This document shows positions 1 through 8,065 of a DNA stretch of 10,728 nucleotides, piece by piece; the stretch's first letter is position 1; each line of letters starts with the position of its first letter. Under the pieces are notes generated by a model, which did not search any database, was not told the origin of the DNA, and saw nothing but the letters and a program-made list of their open reading frames with translations. The DNA comes from Accumulibacter sp. (GTDB lineage Bacteria; Pseudomonadota; Gammaproteobacteria; Burkholderiales; Rhodocyclaceae): NCBI GenBank assembly GCA_031276375.1, contig JAISNE010000289.1, forward strand, positions 1 to 10,728, given 5' to 3'. Both the position numbers and the translations under genes were made by a program.

Positions 1-162
1 CAGCTCCGCGTTTACCGTTCACGCCTGAGCGGCAGCGACCGCCTCGGCGTCATTTACGGCGACTACGCCAGCCGCGGCGAGGCCGAGGCCGATCTGGCGA
101 AACTGTCCCGCGTCACCCCCGCGGGCACTCCCTACGTGCGCGCCGTCGCCAAGCTCAAGTAA
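1..162 (+). CDS. C-terminal fragment of a SPOR-like domain protein
   Basis: The window opens inside this gene. Frame 1 reads 53 codons to a TAA at 160-162, and the 5' part is outside. The visible peptide contains LGVIYGDYASRGEAEADLAKL followed by TPYVRAVAKLK. This resembles the second half of a SPOR (sporulation-related repeat) domain: a strand like 'xGVxYGDF', a helix rich in Ala, Glu and Leu, then a closing strand around 'PYVR'. SPOR domains bind denuded peptidoglycan glycan strands and are often the C-terminal module of cell-division or envelope proteins such as DamX or FtsN, and of some AAA ATPases of secretion or pilus clusters. Which parent protein this is cannot be told from 53 residues. 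Codon use matches the neighbouring real genes. The reading frame is near certain; the domain call is moderate. Confidence 0.6.
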   Translation, partial: QLRVYRSRLSGSDRLGVIYGDYASRGEAEADLAKLSRVTPAGTPYVRAVAKLK

Positions 163-454
163 TACGGCAACTGCCGCACCCCGGACGATTCGATACGATT
201 TTCTTGCTGGCCGCTGTTTTTTCACGTGAGGTGTTGCGGGAAGTAGTAAATTTCGCTGAAAGCAAGGAAAGGGGGGAGAAGCGCGGGGGAATCGGACGGA
301 ATTCAACACTGCTGGTGCCCTGATTGATACCAGGTTGCGCTCAATAGGCAGTCAATACTCCAGTCTGACGTGTCAGGATTTCAGTCATTTTTTTCGTATC
401 ACGATGGTTTGGCTGCAACTTGGTATGATTCGCCGGGACGGTACAAATGGCTTT
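163..454. other. Non-coding gap between the SPOR-like gene and yggU
   Basis: This is about 290 bp with no convincing gene on either strand. It has more A and T than the flanking genes. It holds a T6 run at 217-222, a purine-rich G-heavy stretch at roughly 256-292, a small CTGA/TCAG inverted repeat at 365-376 and a T7 run at 388-394. None of the T-runs is directly preceded by a stable stem, so I do not call an intrinsic terminator. The two flanking genes converge here, so the gap is presumably where both transcripts end. Confidence 0.5.
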
Positions 455-760
455 TCAACGCAGGAGCCGTTGTTCCACGTCGGGTGGGATGGCGTCGATT
501 TCCAGGATTTTGCGCCGGGACGTTTGTCCGCTGACGAGGTGGACGGCGGATTTCGGCAAGTCCAGCCGGCTGGCCACGAATTCGATCAGGGCGGCGTTGG
601 CCTTGCCGTCGACGGGCGGCGCCGCCAGGCGTATTTTCAGCGCGCCGCCATGCTCTCCGGCGATTTCCGTCTTGCGGGCGCCGGGCTGAACGTGCAGGGT
701 GAGGGTGATGGCCGCTTCGCGGCGGCGCAGCCATGTGGCCGTGCCGGTTGTGGCGCTCAT
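455..760 (-). CDS. yggU: DUF167 / YggU family protein
   Basis: This 101-residue protein has the hallmarks of the small DUF167 (YggU) family: an early strand 'LHVQPGARKTEIAG', then 'LKIRLAAPPVDGKANAALIEF', and a closing 'VSGQTSRRKILEI'. The PPVDGKAN segment is the most conserved part of the family. Its length matches the usual 95-105 residues. The biochemical role of the family is not established. It starts with ATG at 758-760, only 2 bp after the yggT stop, and is the last gene of the yggS-proC-yggT-yggU unit, so it is almost certainly co-transcribed. No strong Shine-Dalgarno is visible, which suggests translational coupling to yggT. The family assignment is firm; the function is unknown. Confidence 0.9.
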   Translation of the reverse strand: MSATTGTATWLRRREAAITLTLHVQPGARKTEIAGEHGGALKIRLAAPPVDGKANAALIEFVASRLDLPKSAVHLVSGQTSRRKILEIDAIPPDVEQRLLR

Positions 761-762
761 CG

Positions 763-1305
763 TCAGACGAAAATGAGGACGATCTGCGCCAGCAGGAAGG
801 CGAGCAGCGGCGTCAGGTCGATGCCGGAAATCGGCGGGACGATCCTTCTCAACGGTTTCAGCAGCGGATCGGTCATCCGGCCGACAAGCCAGTTCAACGG
901 AGCACGCGGGTTGAACCAGGACAGCATCGCCTGGGCGATCAGCAGCACGATGAACAGGTAGAGACTTATGCGTATCAGGACGCGCAGTCCGTCGACGATC
1001 ACTCTCGGCAGCATGGCGAGGTTGAAGAATTCATGGGCGGAAGAGAGCGAGATCGCCAGCGCCAGAAGCGCTGTTTGCAAGAAATAGGCGAGCAGCAGGC
1101 TGGCCGAATCGAAGCCTCGGAACGCCGGGACGATTCTGCGCAGCGGCAGGACCAGCCAGTTGGTCAGGTGCAGGACGAAACCGCCGATCGGATTGTCGAA
1201 CGGCGCCCGGAACAACTGCATGAAGAAGCGCATCAGCAGGAGAACGGTCAAAAAATTGCAACAGGTATTGGCGATGAGCAGGATCACCTGGGCGAGCGCG
1301 GACAT
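763..1305 (-). CDS. yggT: YggT family integral membrane protein
   Basis: This is a 180-residue, very hydrophobic protein of the YggT family (inner membrane). The E. coli member has been linked to osmotic or potassium tolerance and cyanobacterial and plastid relatives to complex assembly, but the molecular role is unclear. Hydrophobic segments lie around residues 5-30, 68-88, 108-130 and 164-180. The sequence contains two copies of the same module: PLRRIVP occurs at residues 54-60 and again at 151-157. Each copy is preceded by a conserved Asn/Pro-rich loop and followed by a Gly-x-Asp turn and a Leu-rich helix. It begins with ATG 2 bp after the proC stop and ends 2 bp before the yggU start, typical of this conserved gene string. 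There is no signal peptide other than the first membrane helix. Confidence 0.92.
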   Translation of the reverse strand: MSALAQVILLIANTCCNFLTVLLLMRFFMQLFRAPFDNPIGGFVLHLTNWLVLPLRRIVPAFRGFDSASLLLAYFLQTALLALAISLSSAHEFFNLAMLPRVIVDGLRVLIRISLYLFIVLLIAQAMLSWFNPRAPLNWLVGRMTDPLLKPLRRIVPPISGIDLTPLLAFLLAQIVLIFV

Positions 1306-1307
1306 CG

Positions 1308-2120
1308 TCAGTCTTTGCCCAGCAGTTCGCCCAATTCGGCGCCCCGTTCCTTGGCGGCCTTGACGCCAAGGATGACGGCTTCCTTGAATTCTCGCTTGAT
1401 CATTACCCGCAGCGCCGCTTCGGTGGTTCCGCCCTTCGAGGTGACGCGCTCGCGCAATTCACTGGTCGGTTCTTCGGTCAGCGATGCCAGTTTGGCGGAG
1501 CCGAGCACGGTTTCGATCGATAGCTGGCGCGCCTGCCGGGATGAGAAGCCAAGTTCCTCGGCGGCTTGCTGCAGCGCTTCGATGAACAGGAATACGTAGG
1601 CCGGGCCACTGCCGGAAACCGCCGTCACGGCGTCGAGTTGCGTTTCTTCGTCGACCCATACCATGCTGCCCACGGCTTGCATGATGCGTTCCGCGCCGAG
1701 CCGTTCGGCTTCCGAAACGCCGGGGAGGGCGTACAGGCCCGTCACTCCCGCCCGGATCAGGGCCGGGGTGTTCGGCATGGCGCGGGCCAGCCGGTCGTGG
1801 CCGCCCAGCCAGCGCGACATATCCTTGAGGCGCAGTCCCGCGGCGATGCTGATGACCAGTTGTTGCTTGAGAAACGGCTGGAGCGACAGGCACGCGGCGT
1901 GCATCTGCTGCGGCTTTACCGCGAGCACCAGGGCGTCGCACGCCAGCGCTCCGGCGTCGGGTTCGGCGAAACAGCGAATGCCGAAACTGCGCTGCAAACG
2001 GGCCCGATGCTCCGCATCGACTTCGATGACCGCGATTTCGTTGGCCGGGAAGCCATTGTTCAGCAGGCCGCCAATGAGCGCGCTGGCCATGTTGCCGCCT
2101 CCCACGAATGTAATTTTCAT
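1308..2120 (-). CDS. proC: Pyrroline-5-carboxylate reductase
   Basis: ProC reduces 1-pyrroline-5-carboxylate to L-proline with NAD(P)H, the final step of proline synthesis, in the cytoplasm. The 270-residue length is standard. The N-terminus has the Rossmann dinucleotide motif GGGNMA (residues 7-12). Further conserved blocks are AVKPQ (67-71), RAMPNTPA (113-120) and TAVSGSGPAY (166-175). The C-terminal P5CR signature is at about 223-238, with the TSKGGTTEAAL core that binds substrate and builds the oligomer. The ATG at 2118-2120 overlaps the stop of yggS by 4 bp (ATGA), so translation is probably coupled. The yggS-proC-yggT-yggU order is widespread in proteobacteria. Nothing looks damaged. 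Confidence 0.97.
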   Translation of the reverse strand: MKITFVGGGNMASALIGGLLNNGFPANEIAVIEVDAEHRARLQRSFGIRCFAEPDAGALACDALVLAVKPQQMHAACLSLQPFLKQQLVISIAAGLRLKDMSRWLGGHDRLARAMPNTPALIRAGVTGLYALPGVSEAERLGAERIMQAVGSMVWVDEETQLDAVTAVSGSGPAYVFLFIEALQQAAEELGFSSRQARQLSIETVLGSAKLASLTEEPTSELRERVTSKGGTTEAALRVMIKREFKEAVILGVKAAKERGAELGELLGKD

Positions 2121-2806
2121 GATCCAGTTCTTTCACCAAAAATGGCCGTTCCGACGCGTACCAGCGTGGCGCCTTCCGCGATCGCGGCCTCGATATCGTT
2201 CGACATGCCCATGGAGAGCGTGTCCAGCGCCAATCCTTCGCGGACCATCTGTTCGAGCAGCAGGCGCAGGCGGCGAAACGGCTCGCGTTGGGCGGCCCGG
2301 TCGGCCGCCGGGGCGGGGATCGCCATCAGACCGCGCAGGGTGATCCGCGGCAGCAGGGCGATCCGCCGCGCCAACGCCGGCGCATCCCGCGGCGCGACGC
2401 CGCTTTTGCTGTCTTCGCCGCTGATATTGACCTGCAAGCATACCTGAAGCGGCGGCAAGGCTTCCGGCCGCTGCTGCGAAAGCCGTTCCGCTATCCTGAA
2501 CCGGTCGACGGAATGCACCCAATCGAATGTCTCGGCGACCGGCCGCGTCTTGTTGCTCTGCAACGGGCCAATGAAATGCCACGCAAGGTCCGGCCGGGCC
2601 ACTTCACGAATCTTGTCGACTCCCTCCTGAACATAGTTTTCCCCGAACGCCCTTTGTCCGGCCGCCGCCGCTTCCCGCACGAAGGATGCCGGCCATGTCT
2701 TGCTGACGGCCAGCAGACTCACTGTTTCGGGGATTCGTCCACAAACCCTTGCCGCACTCTCGATACGTGCGAGAACGGCTTGCAGGTTGGTAGAAATTGT
2801 TGCCAT
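2117..2806 (-). CDS. yggS: YggS family pyridoxal-phosphate homeostasis protein
   Basis: This 229-residue member of the YggS/PROSC/PLPBP family is a single-domain, alanine-racemase-like TIM barrel. It binds pyridoxal 5'-phosphate and buffers its cellular pool without known enzyme activity. The PLP lysine is in LLAVSKTWPA (Lys36). Other family blocks are FGENYVQE (54-61), WHFIGPLQSNK (76-86), VHSVDR (97-102), VNISGEDSKSGV (126-137), LSMGMSNDIEAAI (197-209) and the phosphate-binding end VRVGTAIFGER. I chose the ATG at 2804-2806; a TTG two codons further upstream at 2810-2812 is also open but less likely. It is the first gene of its operon and lies divergent to pilT across about 60 bp. Its stop overlaps the proC start by 4 bp. 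Confidence 0.95.
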   Translation of the reverse strand: MATISTNLQAVLARIESAARVCGRIPETVSLLAVSKTWPASFVREAAAAGQRAFGENYVQEGVDKIREVARPDLAWHFIGPLQSNKTRPVAETFDWVHSVDRFRIAERLSQQRPEALPPLQVCLQVNISGEDSKSGVAPRDAPALARRIALLPRITLRGLMAIPAPAADRAAQREPFRRLRLLLEQMVREGLALDTLSMGMSNDIEAAIAEGATLVRVGTAIFGERTGS

Positions 2807-2867
2807 AATCAATTTCTTTCGGGAAATCAGTATAACACCCTCCGATTATTGCCGAGAATGGATCAAG
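2807..2867. promoter_or_regulatory. Divergent yggS / pilT promoter region
   Basis: This 61 bp gap separates divergent starts and must hold at least the yggS promoter, unless transcription begins inside a gene. The sequence shows an AT-rich core at 2829-2836. It reads TATAAC (2831-2836) on the plus strand and TATACT (2829-2834) on the minus strand. Each is one or two bases from the sigma70 -10 consensus. No good -35 box is found at 16-18 bp on either side. The assignment rests on context and the weak -10 matches. pilT has no strong Shine-Dalgarno here. Confidence 0.35.
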
Positions 2868-3914
2868 ATGGATATCACAGAACTGCTTGCTTTCAGCGTC
2901 AAGAACAAGGCCTCCGACCTGCATTTGTCCTCCGGTCTGCCGCCGATGATCCGCGTGCATGGCGACGTCCGGCGCATCAACCTGCCGGCGATGGAGCACA
3001 AGGATGTGCATGCCATGGTGTACGACATCATGAACGACGCGCAGCGCAAAAACTACGAGGAAACACTGGAGTGCGATTTTTCGTTCGAGATTCCCAACCT
3101 CGCGCGTTTCCGGGTCAATGCCTTCATGCAGAACCGGGGCGCCGGGGCGGTGTTCCGCACCATTCCTTCCAAGATCATGTCGCTCGAAGATCTCAACTGT
3201 CCGAAGATTTTCAAGGAAATCTCCGAGTTCCCGCGCGGCATCGTGCTGGTGACCGGGCCTACCGGGTCGGGCAAATCGACGACCCTGGCGGCGATGGTCA
3301 ATCACGTCAACGAAAACGAGCACGCGCACATCCTGACCGTCGAAGATCCGATCGAATTCGTGCATGAGTCGAAAAAATGCCTGATCAACCAGCGCGAGGT
3401 GGGACCGCATACGCTGTCGTTCGCCAACGCGCTGCGCTCGGCGCTGCGCGAGGATCCGGACGTCATCCTGGTGGGCGAATTGCGCGATCTGGAAACGATC
3501 CGCCTGGCGCTGACGGCGGCGGAAACCGGCCACTTGGTGTTCGGGACGCTGCATACTTCGAGCGCGGCGAAAACCGTCGACCGCGTGGTGGATGTCTTCC
3601 CGGCGGCCGAGAAGGAAATGGTCCGCTCGATGCTTTCCGAATCGCTGCGCGCGGTCATTTCGCAGACGCTGCTCAAGAGCAAGGACGGCACGGGGCGGGT
3701 GGCGGCGCACGAGATCATGATCGGCACGCCGGCGATTCGCAACCTCATCCGCGAAAACAAGGTGGCGCAGATGTATTCGGTGCTCCAGACCAGCGCCCAG
3801 CTCGGCATGCAAACGCTCGACCAGGCCTTGCTCGAACTGGTCAAGCGCAATATCGTCGCGGTGGCCGAGGCCAGGGCGCGGGCCACCAACAGAGATGTCT
3901 TCCCAGGTGCTTGA
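2868..3914 (+). CDS. pilT: Type IV pilus retraction ATPase PilT
   Basis: PilT is the hexameric cytoplasmic ATPase that powers depolymerisation of type IV pili, giving twitching motility and DNA uptake. The 348-residue length is typical. An N-terminal PAS-like domain begins with the characteristic MDITELLAFSVKNKASDLHL. The RecA-like domain has Walker A GPTGSGKS (130-137), an Asp box around LTVEDPIEF (157-165), Walker B DVILVGEL with Glu204 (198-205) and a His box GTLHTSSA (226-233). The C-terminal AIRNLIRE motif (289-296), needed for retraction in studied PilT proteins, is intact. I chose the ATG at 2868 because it begins the conserved N-terminus; the frame is open further upstream but overlaps yggS. 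It is followed by pilU after 21 bp, so the two are probably co-transcribed. Confidence 0.97.
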   Translation: MDITELLAFSVKNKASDLHLSSGLPPMIRVHGDVRRINLPAMEHKDVHAMVYDIMNDAQRKNYEETLECDFSFEIPNLARFRVNAFMQNRGAGAVFRTIPSKIMSLEDLNCPKIFKEISEFPRGIVLVTGPTGSGKSTTLAAMVNHVNENEHAHILTVEDPIEFVHESKKCLINQREVGPHTLSFANALRSALREDPDVILVGELRDLETIRLALTAAETGHLVFGTLHTSSAAKTVDRVVDVFPAAEKEMVRSMLSESLRAVISQTLLKSKDGTGRVAAHEIMIGTPAIRNLIRENKVAQMYSVLQTSAQLGMQTLDQALLELVKRNIVAVAEARARATNRDVFPGA

Positions 3915-3935
3915 GTCCAGGAAACGGAATAATTT

Positions 3936-5072
3936 ATGGAACGCGATCAGGCTTTGAAATTCATGCACGACCTTCTGCGCCTGTTGACGCAGAAGGCCGG
4001 TTCCGATTTGTTTGTCACGGCCAATTTTCCTCCCGCCATCAAGGTCGATGGCCGGTTGACGCCAGTGTCGAATCAGGTGTTGACAGCGCAGCACACCATG
4101 GAGCTGGCGCGTTCGATCATGAACGACAGGCAGGCGGCCGAGTTCGAAGCGACCAAGGAATGCAACTTCGCCATCTCGCCTCCGGGAATCGGCCGTTTCC
4201 GGGTCAATGCGCTGATCCAGCAGGGGCGCGTGGCGGTCGTATGCCGCTTGATCAAGATGACCATTCCCACCATCGACGAACTCGGGCTGCCGGGCATACT
4301 CAAGGACATCGCCATGTCCAGGCGCGGTCTGGTGGTCTTCGTCGGCGGCACCGGCACCGGCAAGACCACCTCGCTGGCCGCGCTGGTCGACCAGCGCAAC
4401 AAGAATAGCCAGGGGCACATCATCACCATCGAGGATCCGATCGAATTCGTCCACGAGCACAAGGGCTGCATCGTCACCCAGCGCGAGGTCGGCATCGATA
4501 CCGAATCGTGGGAGGCGGCGCTCAAGAATACCCTGCGGCAAGCGCCCGACGTAATCATGATGGGCGAGATCCGCGACCGCGCGACGATGGACTACGGAAT
4601 CGCCTTCGCCGAGACCGGCCACCTGTGCCTCGCCACCCTGCACGCCAACAGCACCAACCAGGCGATCGACCGGATCATCAACTTCTTCCCGGAGGATCGC
4701 CGCCAGCAACTGCTGATGGACCTTTCGCTGAACCTGCGCGCGTTCATTTCCCAGCGCCTGCTGCCCAAGAGGGATGGCAAGGGGCGCGAGGCGGCCGTCG
4801 AGATCATGCTCAATTCGCCGCTGATTTCCGACCTGATCTTCAAGGGCGAGGTGCAGGAGATCAAGGAGGTCATGAAGCGCTCGCGCGAACTGGGCATGCA
4901 GACTTTCGACCAGTCCCTGTTCGATCTCTTTGACGCGGGACGAGTCACTTACGAAGACGCCCTGCGCAATGCCGATTCGGTCAACGATCTGCGCCTGCAT
5001 ATCAAGTTGTACAGCAAGGAATCGAAAGACCGCAACCTGGTCGAGGGAATCGGCCACCTCGAAGTCATGTGA
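3936..5072 (+). CDS. pilU: PilT-dependent retraction ATPase PilU
   Basis: This is a PilT paralogue of 378 residues that in studied species assists PilT in pilus retraction, especially under load. Walker A is GGTGTGKT (137-144), the Asp box is ITIEDPIEF (163-171), Walker B is DVIMMGEI with Glu211 (205-212) and the His box is ATLHANST (233-240). Features separating it from pilT are the longer C-terminal tail (residues 345-378) and the absence of the AIRNLIRE motif, replaced by LISDLIFKGE. The position directly after pilT is the normal context. A purine-rich stretch, AGGAAACGGAA, precedes the ATG. Short nucleotide stretches are identical to pilT, as expected for paralogues. All ATPase motifs are intact. 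Confidence 0.95.
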   Translation: MERDQALKFMHDLLRLLTQKAGSDLFVTANFPPAIKVDGRLTPVSNQVLTAQHTMELARSIMNDRQAAEFEATKECNFAISPPGIGRFRVNALIQQGRVAVVCRLIKMTIPTIDELGLPGILKDIAMSRRGLVVFVGGTGTGKTTSLAALVDQRNKNSQGHIITIEDPIEFVHEHKGCIVTQREVGIDTESWEAALKNTLRQAPDVIMMGEIRDRATMDYGIAFAETGHLCLATLHANSTNQAIDRIINFFPEDRRQQLLMDLSLNLRAFISQRLLPKRDGKGREAAVEIMLNSPLISDLIFKGEVQEIKEVMKRSRELGMQTFDQSLFDLFDAGRVTYEDALRNADSVNDLRLHIKLYSKESKDRNLVEGIGHLEVM

Positions 5073-5087
5073 CCCCGTGTGAATTTC

Positions 5088-5116
5088 TTCCCGCCGCGAA
5101 CGTCCGCGCGCGGGAA
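5088..5116 (+). terminator. GC-rich hairpin after pilU, possible terminator
   Basis: TTCCCGC at 5088-5094 pairs with GCGGGAA at 5110-5116. Inside it, CGCG (5095-5098) pairs with CGCG (5105-5108), leaving one bulged C and a 6-nt loop. The stem is therefore about 11 bp and starts 15 bp after the pilU stop. There is no T-run after it, so it is not a canonical intrinsic terminator. It may mark the 3' end of the pilTU message. The rest of 5117-5269, up to the groES promoter, shows no gene or clear signal. Confidence 0.35.
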
Positions 5117-5270
5117 ATCCGGCCGGCTTGCCGTCGCAGCCGCATGGCCGGTGTCCTGATTCGTCCGTCCGGCCTTGAAGTCCTTGCCGGGATGCCTTCT
5201 CTTTTGCGCTTCCGGAAAACAAGCGAACCCCGGCGACCCCGGAAAACGATAAATTTTGTCGTCCCCCCAC

Positions 5271-5299
5271 TTGAAAATCCGGGATGACGCGCTTATTAT
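5271..5299 (+). promoter_or_regulatory. groESL promoter, sigma70 type
   Basis: A -35 box TTGAAA (5271-5276) and a -10 box TATTAT (5294-5299) are separated by exactly 17 bp, each one base from consensus. Transcription is expected to start near 5305-5307, giving a leader of about 100 nt before groES. The -35 with its preceding base reads CTTGAAA, which is also the sigma32 -35 consensus. However, a CCCCAT-like -10 is not present at the matching distance, so a housekeeping promoter is the better reading. The CIRCE operator begins at the last base of the -10. Confidence 0.7.
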
Positions 5300-5329
5300 T
5301 AGCACTCGACTTACATGAGTGCTAATAAT
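5295..5329 (+). promoter_or_regulatory. CIRCE operator (HrcA binding site)
   Basis: The sequence shows TTAGCACTC (5299-5307), a 9-bp spacer, then GAGTGCTAA (5317-5325), an exact match to the CIRCE consensus. The palindrome extends to 13 perfectly paired bases per arm (5295-5307 and 5317-5329). CIRCE is bound by the repressor HrcA, which GroEL helps to keep active; heat or unfolded protein releases it. Here the site overlaps the -10 box and the predicted start, so bound HrcA would block polymerase. The 5' end of the message could also form the CIRCE stem. A further 5-bp hairpin (GCGGC/GCCGC, 5338-5350) lies in the leader. Confidence 0.95.
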
Positions 5330-5407
5330 TCGGCGGAGCGGCTTGGCCGCCCGGCGGATTGTTGGTGGTTTGTTGAAAAAACAGTGCTTTAACCAAGGAG
5401 AAAATGC

Positions 5408-5698
5408 ATGAAAATCCGTCCTTTGCATGACCGCGTAATCGTCAAGCGCCTCGAAGAGGAGCGCAAGACGGCTTCTGGAATCGTCATTCCCGACAATGCC
5501 GCGGAAAAACCCGATCAGGGCCAGATCCTCGCGGTCGGTCCCGGCAAGCGTGACGAAAATGGCAAGCAAGTGGCATTGGACGTCAAGGTTGGCGACCGGG
5601 TTCTGTTCGGCAAGTATGCCGGCCAAACCGTCAAGGTCGACGGCGAGGAACTGCTCGTCATGCGCGAGGAAGACATCATGGGCGTCGTCGAGGCTTGA
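5408..5698 (+). CDS. groES: Co-chaperonin GroES
   Basis: GroES is the 10-kDa heptameric lid of the GroEL folding chamber. The 96-residue length is standard. It starts with [18 protein letters not shown]. The mobile loop lies around residues 17-33 and contains the GIVIP segment that docks on GroEL. The roof region around GKRDENGK and the closing VLFGKYAG...[16 protein letters not shown] are also typical. A good Shine-Dalgarno, AAGGAG at 5395-5400, lies 7 bp before the ATG. An out-of-frame ATG at 5404 is closer to that site but encodes nothing recognisable. It is the first gene of the CIRCE-controlled groESL operon, with groEL 72 bp downstream. Confidence 0.98.
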   Translation: MKIRPLHDRVIVKRLEEERKTASGIVIPDNAAEKPDQGQILAVGPGKRDENGKQVALDVKVGDRVLFGKYAGQTVKVDGEELLVMREEDIMGVVEA

Positions 5699-5731
5699 GC
5701 GTCCCCGCTGGAAAAGTCCCGCGGGTCTTAA

Positions 5732-7420
<1,689 letters not shown>

Positions 7421-7432
7421 TGCCCGGCATGA

Positions 7433-7460
7433 AGTAAAGCCTTTTTAGTAAAGCCCTTTT
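7433..7460 (+). repeat. 14-bp tandem duplication downstream of groEL
   Basis: AGTAAAGCCTTTTT (7433-7446) is followed directly by AGTAAAGCCCTTTT (7447-7460), two copies differing at one position. It begins 12 bp after the groEL stop and ends just before the long hairpin. It looks like a simple local slippage duplication. No function is apparent. Confidence 0.75.
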
Positions 7461-7462
7461 CT

Positions 7463-7509
7463 CCGGACATTCCGCATGGCCTCTCGCGGGGCCATGCGAG
7501 AGTGTCCGG
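7463..7509 (+). terminator. Long hairpin after groEL, probable 3' end signal
   Basis: Bases 7463-7480 pair with 7491-7509, giving an 18-bp stem with one bulged A (7499), one G-U pair and a 10-nt loop. It begins 42 bp after the groEL stop, in the gap between convergent groEL and hisI. No T-run follows on either strand. It may therefore act as a Rho-dependent or processed 3' end and RNA-stabilising stem rather than a textbook intrinsic terminator. The rest of the gap (7510-7636) holds only an A-rich stretch at 7575-7587, which reads as a U-rich run without a stable stem in the his direction. Confidence 0.5.
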
Positions 7510-7636
7510 GAAATCTGTCTCATCCCTCCTCCGGGGAGCCGGCTGCCGACGCGAGCAATTCGCCCGGCCACGGCAAAAAACAAAAATCACGATGACAGGC
7601 GCGGTATTTTTCGGGACGGCGTCCGGCGCGAAAAGC

Positions 7637-8065
7637 TCATGAACCGTCCTTGTATATTTCCTTCGGATTTTTCAGAACCGGATCGACGCTGATCCAGCGC
7701 CCGCCTTGCAATTCGCGGAAGAAACAACTCTCCCGCCCGGTATGGCAAGCGATTCCCCCCACCTGCTCGACCGCCAGCAGCAACACATCGCCATCGCAAT
7801 CGGCGCGAATCGATCTCAACTCCTGGAAGTGGCCCGATTCCTCGCCCTTCAGCCACAATCGCCGCCGCGACCGCGACCAATACACGACGCGGCCGCGGTC
7901 AACGGTTTCCCGCAGGGATTCCCTGTTCATCCAGGCCAGGGTCAGCACGCGGCCGCTCGCGGCATCCTGGGCAATGGCCGGAATCAGGCCGTTTTCATCC
8001 CATTTCAGGGCATCGAGCCACGACTGGCGGTCGTCCCGATGGTTGCCCATATCGGCCGCGCTCAC
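7637..8065 (-). CDS. hisI: Phosphoribosyl-AMP cyclohydrolase
   Basis: HisI hydrolyses the adenine ring of phosphoribosyl-AMP to give ProFAR, the third step of histidine synthesis. This is the monofunctional form: one PRA-CH domain and no fused HisE pyrophosphatase domain. In the numbering used here, metal ligands are visible in DCDGD (Asp89, Asp91 and Asp93 for magnesium, Cys90 for zinc) and in ACHTGRESC (Cys107 and Cys114 for zinc). [18 protein letters not shown] is the standard core. I prefer the GTG at 8063-8065 (142 residues): it overlaps the hisF stop by 4 bp (GTGA) and has GAGGTG 5 bp upstream. The alternative is an ATG at 8048-8050 (137 residues) with only a weak ribosome site. It is the last his gene in the window. 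Confidence 0.95.
   Translation of the reverse strand: MSAADMGNHRDDRQSWLDALKWDENGLIPAIAQDAASGRVLTLAWMNRESLRETVDRGRVVYWSRSRRRLWLKGEESGHFQELRSIRADCDGDVLLLAVEQVGGIACHTGRESCFFRELQGGRWISVDPVLKNPKEIYKDGS

Noticed and set aside
365..394. Inverted repeat CTGA/TCAG followed by a T7 run, considered as a terminator
   Set aside because: The stem is only 4-5 bp and is separated from the T-run by 11 bases, so it is too weak for an intrinsic terminator.
335..961. A 208-codon open frame on the plus strand opposite yggU and yggT
   Set aside because: There is no recognisable domain and no ribosome site, and it lies opposite two well-supported genes with family motifs.
2604..5270. An 888-codon open frame on the minus strand across pilT, pilU and part of yggS
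   Set aside because: It lies opposite two clearly real ATPase genes with intact motifs. Its translation is low-complexity, rich in Arg, Asp, Gly and His, and repeats itself only because pilT and pilU are paralogues. It is a by-product of high GC at third codon positions.
5270..5297. A sigma32 promoter for groESL based on CTTGAAA
   Set aside because: No CCCCAT-like -10 is found 13-15 bp downstream, while a sigma70 -10 fits at exactly 17 bp.
7574..7590. U-rich run in the his direction after hisI, considered as the his operon terminator
   Set aside because: The only stem just before it is 3-4 bp (TCA/TGA), too short to support the call.
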